Shown here: piece by piece, positions 6,545 through 9,885 of the stretch
Layout: each line of letters begins with the position of its first letter
Position numbering within the stretch: the first letter of the stretch is position 1
Assembly: GCA_964347915.1 (NCBI GenBank)
Contig: CAYGAM010000081.1
Span: 1-9,885, forward strand
Origin: CAYGAM01 sp964347915
GTDB taxonomy: Archaea; Thermoproteota; Nitrososphaeria; Nitrososphaerales; Nitrosopumilaceae
DNA length: 9,885 nucleotides
Direction of reading: 5' to 3'
Program-made: the position numbers and the translations under genes
Notes under the pieces: generated by a model
Told to the model about the DNA's origin: nothing
The model's input: only the letters and a program-made list of their open reading frames with translations
Databases searched by the model: none

Positions 6545-6621
6545 GGGATTGTAGTCTAGCTTGGCATGATTCTGGTTTTGGGTACCAGGGGTCGCAGGTT
6601 CAAATCCTGCCAATCCCACCA
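6545..6621 (+). tRNA. tRNA-Pro(UGG), copy 2
   Basis: All 77 bases, including the encoded CCA, are identical to the unit A tRNA, with anticodon TGG at 6579-6581. Flanking bases differ on both sides, so identity is confined to the gene itself plus the promoter block. This indicates selection or gene conversion on the tRNA. Confidence 0.97.
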
Positions 6622-6642
6622 TTGCTTTTGATTAAGAATAAT

Positions 6643-6681
6643 GCCGCAACAGGCGCGTACAGGCAGTTTTTTTTTGGCGGC
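6643..6681 (+). terminator. T9 tract with inverted repeat after tRNA-Pro copy 2
   Basis: GCCGC (6643-6647) and GCGGC (6677-6681) flank a segment ending in T9 (6667-6675), starting 22 nt after the tRNA CCA. The U-rich run is a reasonable terminator for the tRNA transcript. Unit A has no such run after its tRNA, so this element is specific to copy 2. Confidence 0.45.
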
Positions 6682-6775
6682 AATCCTCGGCACATTTGCA
6701 TCCTGACGCTGCGCAAGTCCCGGCGCGACCGTGACGCCTGATGCAAATGCGCGCCCGCAAGTTTTGCAAAACATC

Positions 6776-6783
6776 TATTATTT
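6776..6783 (+). promoter_or_regulatory. TATA box of the C/D sRNA, copy 2
   Basis: TATTATTT begins 27 nt before the conserved sRNA stem at 6803, the same box and spacing as in unit A, although most of the bases in between have changed. Confidence 0.65.
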
Positions 6784-6802
6784 CCCGGCATGACATGATA
6801 TC

Positions 6803-6867
6803 GTCAGGCTGTGAAGAAGAGTTAGAGTTATGATTGGATGATGAGAGTGAAAATTCTGAGCGCTGAC
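6803..6867 (+). ncRNA. Candidate box C/D small guide RNA, copy 2
   Basis: This copy has the same terminal stem, C-like box GTGAAGA (6811-6817), C' box ATGATGA (6838-6844) and D box CTGA (6856-6859) as the unit A copy. The single difference is a T for C at 6834, in the proposed D'-C' spacer. Both guide segments are identical between copies, so both should have the same targets. The block ends in CTGAC, and the flanks lose similarity after about five more bases. The short, sharply bounded conservation fits an RNA gene rather than a protein. Confidence 0.68.
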
Positions 6868-6979
6868 ACGCAATGTGGCGGGGAGGGCGCCCTGCCGATC
6901 TGCCGCCTGATATGAAATGAGGCTTGCACTGAATAATGCGCCGGCAAAATTCCCTGAAGCATTCACATCTGCAAATAAA

Positions 6980-6987
6980 CAAATATT
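6980..6987 (+). promoter_or_regulatory. TATA-like box of tsr3 copy 2
   Basis: CAAATATT lies in the same CAAATAAACAAATATTCCGA block as in unit A, centred about 26 nt before the TTG at 7009. Conservation begins sharply at this block. Confidence 0.5.
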
Positions 6988-7008
6988 CCGATCTGCTAGG
7001 AATGGCGC

Positions 7009-7509
7009 TTGCGAATTAAAGTTTTGATGATGCGCCAGGACGATCCAAAAAAATGCACGGCGGCAAAGATGGTCCGCTTTGATCTGGCGGCTCCTGTCCG
7101 GAATGTCTCAGGCCGCACCCTGCTGCTTGACCCGTTTGCAGACTGCATCATGCTCCCGCACGACAAAAAGAGGACGGCATCAATTACTGCAATAGACTGT
7201 TCCTGGAACCGGGCGGACGGCGCACTCTTTGCCAAAATGCGCGGCATCAGGCGCCGCCTTCCTTTGCTTTTGGCCGGCAATCCTGTAAACTATGCGAGGC
7301 CGGGGAGGCTTACTACCGCCGAAGCTGCTGCGGCAGCGCTGCATATACTGGGCGAGGCTGCGGATGCGCGCCGCATTATGGACAAGTTCAAGTGGGGGCG
7401 CACATTTCTCAAGCTGAATCAAAGCCTGCTGGACGACTATTCCAGCGCAGATTCGGAAGATCAAATATCCGATATACTCTCAATGCATGGCATGACGCAC
7501 CTGGCATGA
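7009..7509 (+). CDS. tsr3: Tsr3, SSU rRNA aminocarboxypropyltransferase, copy 2
   Basis: This 166-residue paralogue of the unit A Tsr3 is intact and starts at the equivalent TTG. All family motifs are kept: DDPKKCT, IDCSW, the SAM-binding LPLLLAGNPVNYARP segment, and FKWGRTFLKLNQ. The 11 differences from copy 1 are scattered and mostly outside the motifs (for example H28A, R46C, N76K, Y112H, T116A, R147S, G149D and the last few residues). Neither copy is truncated and many nucleotide changes are silent, so both appear to be under purifying selection. The enzyme would modify the same SSU rRNA uridine. Whether the copies differ in specificity or dosage cannot be told from sequence. A conserved MALAN frame (7002-7019) again overlaps the start. 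Confidence 0.9.
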   Translation: MRIKVLMMRQDDPKKCTAAKMVRFDLAAPVRNVSGRTLLLDPFADCIMLPHDKKRTASITAIDCSWNRADGALFAKMRGIRRRLPLLLAGNPVNYARPGRLTTAEAAAAALHILGEAADARRIMDKFKWGRTFLKLNQSLLDDYSSADSEDQISDILSMHGMTHLA

Positions 7510-7558
7510 CCGCTGCGGGGCAGCGGGCTGGCGCCGCGTTTGGACTGCCGGAATTTTT
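7510..7558 (+). terminator. Hairpin and T5 tract after tsr3 copy 2
   Basis: Immediately after the stop codon, CCGCTGC (7510-7516) pairs perfectly with GCAGCGG (7520-7526) around a three-base GGG loop, and a T5 run follows at 7554-7558. The hairpin is absent from unit A. It is placed like a 3'-end structure, but the T run is distant, so classical intrinsic termination is not certain. Confidence 0.35.
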
Positions 7559-7825
7559 GGCTTGAACGGCCGGGGGAGATTCGATCCGGCCCGGCGAGCC
7601 GGCAGGAAAGACTGCCTTGCATCGGAATCCAGCCTGCTAATCCCGCATCTGATCTTGGACACATTCCTCTGCTGGCGCGGCCCGCACTCAAGCATTCCAT
7701 GAAAATGCGCTATGATGATGCCAGGCCGCAATTTTTTCAACTGATTGGCGGCAATGCAGTCCGCTTTTCGGGCTGACAAGTGCAAAATTCGCGCCATGCC
7801 TCGCAAAATTTCGCCCAAGTATTGC
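7559..7825. other. Intergenic region between tsr3 copy 2 and surface gene 2
   Basis: I see no gene here. The stretch aligns patchily with 1629-2189. It includes GCCGC (7725-7729) and GCGGC (7748-7752) around a T6 run (7732-7737), the counterpart of the element at 2087-2119. It then runs into the conserved promoter-proximal block beginning CGCAAAATTTCGC. Confidence 0.45.
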
Positions 7826-7833
7826 TTAAATAT
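7826..7833 (+). promoter_or_regulatory. TATA box of surface gene 2
   Basis: TTAAATAT, in the same CTTAAATATG context as unit A, is centred about 26-27 nt before ATG 7856. This supports ATG 7856 as a leaderless start even though its frame is currently not continuous with the downstream gene. Confidence 0.68.
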
Positions 7834-7855
7834 GCCCATCCTGCTACTATGTACA

Positions 7856-7976
7856 ATGTTAAACATGGGTAAAACAAGCACTGCTTCTCATAACTTGCCC
7901 TCTGCCGGCCTGTTGGCTTGCGAGGGGGGGGGGGGCGGAATTAAGCCGCGCACGCTCAGCCTCACGCAGCTCTGCA
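7856..7976 (+). pseudogene. Out-of-frame leader of surface gene 2 (phase-OFF state as sequenced)
   Basis: ATG 7856 opens MLNMGKTSTAS, matching MLSTYKTSTAS at ATG 2221 of unit A. With 12 G in the tract at 7924-7935 this frame is one base out of register with the signal peptide and ends at a TGA at 8039-8041. Eleven or fourteen G would join it to the main frame, giving an n-region with several Arg followed by MLIAAVLLVSCG. In the main frame, between the stop at 7860-7862 and ATG 7977, there is no ATG, GTG or TTG. The Arg-rich n-region therefore cannot be reached except through a tract-length change or a recoding event. I call it a switchable OFF state, not decay, because the rest is open to the window end. 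Confidence 0.65.
7924..7935 (+). repeat. Poly-G tract (12 G) at the 5' end of surface gene 2
   Basis: Twelve consecutive G occupy the position equivalent to the 13 G of unit A, between the KTSTAS leader and the signal-peptide core. Surrounding codons are diverged, yet both copies keep an uninterrupted G run, which suggests the run itself is maintained. Confidence 0.85.
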
Positions 7977-9885
7977 ATGCTGATTGCGGCCGTACTGCTT
8001 GTTTCATGCGGCATTCTGTTTCATGCATATTTTCCAGTTGATGCAGCTGCCGGTACTGATGAGACGCTCTGGAATGTGACTATAACCTCAAAATCAGGAT
8101 CTGAAGGAGAACAGATAGGATGGATTTCAGACAGCCTTGCAGGAGCAATTGGCAACATAACATACAATCCGCCTTCTTCAGACAACACATTTGTCCTGAA
8201 CGATACGACGTACACCGCGTCCTATCTCTATACTTATCAGGGCATTTATGTAGATCTTAAGCTTAATGATCACATCCCAGTGTCGGAGCGCAGTTCGCTT
8301 TATGCTGTTCTGGATGACAAGAGATGCAGCTTTTCTACCGCCCGAGCTACCTGGGAAAATGTGCATAGATGGTTTACTCATACTGTTGGCTTTCCATTAA
8401 TCAAGGACCGCGATACTGATGTGGCCATCATACACAACTCGGACTATCTGACTCTGAACGGCGGCAGTACTGTAATTCTGGCGCAGGGCGCAAATTATAC
8501 GGATGCAGGAGTTGCAATACCTGACGGCGCAGTTGTTACAAGCAATGCCACCGACTTTGATACGGCAGCGCCTGGCGTCTACAAGATTGAATACAAGGCG
8601 ACTCAAGGCTGCGGCGTAGCGGATAAGGCTGTCAGGACAATAGTGGTGGAAGCGAACGAGGCCGCAAAGCCATTATTTGCATATGCAACTCTGGATCTTG
8701 ACACAGACGAACTGACCATAATATTTGACAAGATAATGAATGTCTCTTCCACCGATCTGACAAAAATGCATGTGAGCGATGCAGAACAGGCAAATGCCGT
8801 CTCTCTGGCTGGCGCCGACCGTAATGATGCGGCGCCTTACTCGGATACAATATCAATGACGCTCACTCCAAGCCATCTAAGCCGGATCGCACAGATGAAC
8901 ACGCCACAGCTTGACATTGAAGACGGCTTGATACAAGATGTCTTTGGAAACGCCATAGATGCCGCTCCGGACAATCATATCTTCATTTTCATTGCGGGCT
9001 CTGATACCGTGCTCTGGAATGCTACTATAACTGCAGAACATAACAGCAACGATCAATTTACCGGCTGGAATTCTGGGCTTGGGCGCGGAAGCATAGCCTA
9101 TAATGCTCCTGCTTTGGATGGGACATTTCACTTGAGCGGCGCAGCGTACACTATACGCTCATTGTATTTTGCAGAAGAGACCTGGCCCGGACTTAACCAC
9201 TTGGGGCTTGATTCGCATATTCCGCAGTCCGAGCGCGGTTTCGTGCATCTTGCAATTGGTGATGCGAGATGCAGCCTTGAGCATGCCAGGACACCGCCGG
9301 GCGGCGCAGATTCATTCCATGCATGGCCTGATACTGTCCTCGCCAATCCGTTTTCTAACGGAACAAATACCACAGCAGCCATACTGTACAACTCAAACTA
9401 TCTAAAGCTGAACGGCAATGCCAGCATAACCAATGAGCGGGGCGCACAATATGAGGACGCAGGAGCCGCAACGCCGGACGGCGCAACAGTTGCAAGCAAT
9501 GCCAGCAGGGTTGACGCCTCTGTGCCTGGCACATACAAGATTCACTATAATGCCACCCAAGGCTGCGGCGTGCTGGATACCGCGGTTCGGACAGTAGAGG
9601 TGAGAGATACCATAAAGCCTTCCTTTGCGCATGCATCTCTTGATGAAGCTGCCGGGAAACTGACAGTCGCATTCGACGAGACCATGGACATCTCTGCCGC
9701 CAATCTGACCCTGATGTACGCGAGCAATGAGGGGCAGGCAAACGAGGTTTCGCTGAACGGCGCCGGCTTTGATAATGCAATGCCTGACTCTGATGCCATT
9801 TCCATGACGCTTAACCGGGCGCAGCTTGACGCGATACTTGCAATGGCAACCCCGCAGCTTGACATTGGAGCGGGCGCAGTGTCCG
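7977..9885 (+). CDS. Second multi-domain surface protein, 3' end outside window
   Basis: The frame is open from ATG 7977 through the window edge (636 codons plus one base). Residues 1-25 are a hydrophobic signal core ending DAAA, close to that of surface protein 1. Then come an LWN module with SERSSLYAVLDDKRCSF (about 28-158), a DUF5011-like Ig domain (159-226), an SwmB-like domain with a conserved SD-x-ISMTL motif (231-340), a second LWN module beginning DTVLWNATIT (343-476), a second Ig domain (477-542) and a second SwmB-like domain (546 to the edge). Only one LWN module is present in surface protein 1, so the architectures differ. ATG 7977 lacks a basic n-region and may not be the native start; see the upstream out-of-frame leader. 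It is probably also an anchored surface protein, but its C-terminus is not visible. Confidence 0.85.
   Translation, partial: MLIAAVLLVSCGILFHAYFPVDAAAGTDETLWNVTITSKSGSEGEQIGWISDSLAGAIGNITYNPPSSDNTFVLNDTTYTASYLYTYQGIYVDLKLNDHIPVSERSSLYAVLDDKRCSFSTARATWENVHRWFTHTVGFPLIKDRDTDVAIIHNSDYLTLNGGSTVILAQGANYTDAGVAIPDGAVVTSNATDFDTAAPGVYKIEYKATQGCGVADKAVRTIVVEANEAAKPLFAYATLDLDTDELTIIFDKIMNVSSTDLTKMHVSDAEQANAVSLAGADRNDAAPYSDTISMTLTPSHLSRIAQMNTPQLDIEDGLIQDVFGNAIDAAPDNHIFIFIAGSDTVLWNATITAEHNSNDQFTGWNSGLGRGSIAYNAPALDGTFHLSGAAYTIRSLYFAEETWPGLNHLGLDSHIPQSERGFVHLAIGDARCSLEHARTPPGGADSFHAWPDTVLANPFSNGTNTTAAILYNSNYLKLNGNASITNERGAQYEDAGAATPDGATVASNASRVDASVPGTYKIHYNATQGCGVLDTAVRTVEVRDTIKPSFAHASLDEAAGKLTVAFDETMDISAANLTLMYASNEGQANEVSLNGAGFDNAMPDSDAISMTLNRAQLDAILAMATPQLDIGAGAVS

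Larger units (their letters stand above)
6268..9885 (+). repeat. Unit B of the tandem cassette duplication (runs off the window)
   Basis: This is the second copy of the tRNA-Pro, C/D sRNA, tsr3 and surface-protein cassette. It starts about 100 bp after the unit A surface gene ends, so the units abut head to tail. The right end is beyond the window. Relative to unit A it lacks roughly 150-200 nt between the upstream block and the tRNA, and roughly 200 nt between tsr3 and the surface gene. Its surface gene carries a different domain order. Confidence 0.88.

Noticed and set aside
739..6621. The two tRNA-Pro copies as att sites of an element integrated between them
   Set aside because: Integration duplicates only a part of a tRNA gene. 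Here both complete genes plus upstream and downstream flanks are homologous, and no integrase is present. A tandem duplication explains it.
7713..7752. A second C/D sRNA from ATGATGA and CTGA before surface gene 2
   Set aside because: The homologous place in unit A lacks a good C box, there is no closing stem around the boxes, and no TATA box is suitably placed.

Overview
The window looks like part of a chromosome of an ammonia-oxidising archaeon (Thaumarchaeota/Nitrososphaerota, marine group I, closest in style to Cenarchaeum and other sponge- or sediment-associated Nitrosopumilales). The lineage call is inferred from family recognition. It rests on a giant secreted protein built from DUF5011/HYR-type Ig-like, cadherin-like and SwmB-like modules that ends in a thaumarchaeal 'CFI-box' Cys motif and a terminal membrane helix, an archaeal Tsr3 rRNA-modification enzyme, archaeal TATA boxes about 27 nt from gene starts, and a box C/D-type small RNA. 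No database search was possible.

The layout is one gene cassette present twice in tandem, all on the + strand. Unit A (about 262-6160) holds tRNA-Pro(UGG), a candidate C/D box sRNA, tsr3, and a 1312-residue surface protein. Unit B (about 6268 to beyond the window end) repeats the order: tRNA-Pro(UGG), the same sRNA, tsr3, and a second surface protein running off the right edge. The tRNAs are identical, the sRNAs differ at 1 of 65 positions, and the Tsr3 proteins differ at 11 of 166 residues. The spacers and the surface-protein bodies have diverged strongly. Bases 1-261 lie upstream of the duplicated unit and hold at most the 3' end of an unrecognised gene.

The most striking feature is a pure poly-G tract in each surface-protein gene, 13 G at 2283-2295 and 12 G at 7924-7935. 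Each sits just after the likely leaderless start codon and just before the signal-peptide core. In unit A the start is in frame with the signal peptide and the gene reads ON. In unit B the homologous start is out of frame and would be restored by 11 or 14 G, so the gene reads OFF as sequenced. This is the architecture of a bacterial-style slipped-strand phase-variation switch, here on paired archaeal adhesin-like genes.

The remaining genes (tRNA, C/D sRNA, Tsr3) belong to translation and rRNA modification. They look like a small housekeeping cluster carried along in the duplication, each with its own conserved promoter. No transposase, integrase or CRISPR array was found.
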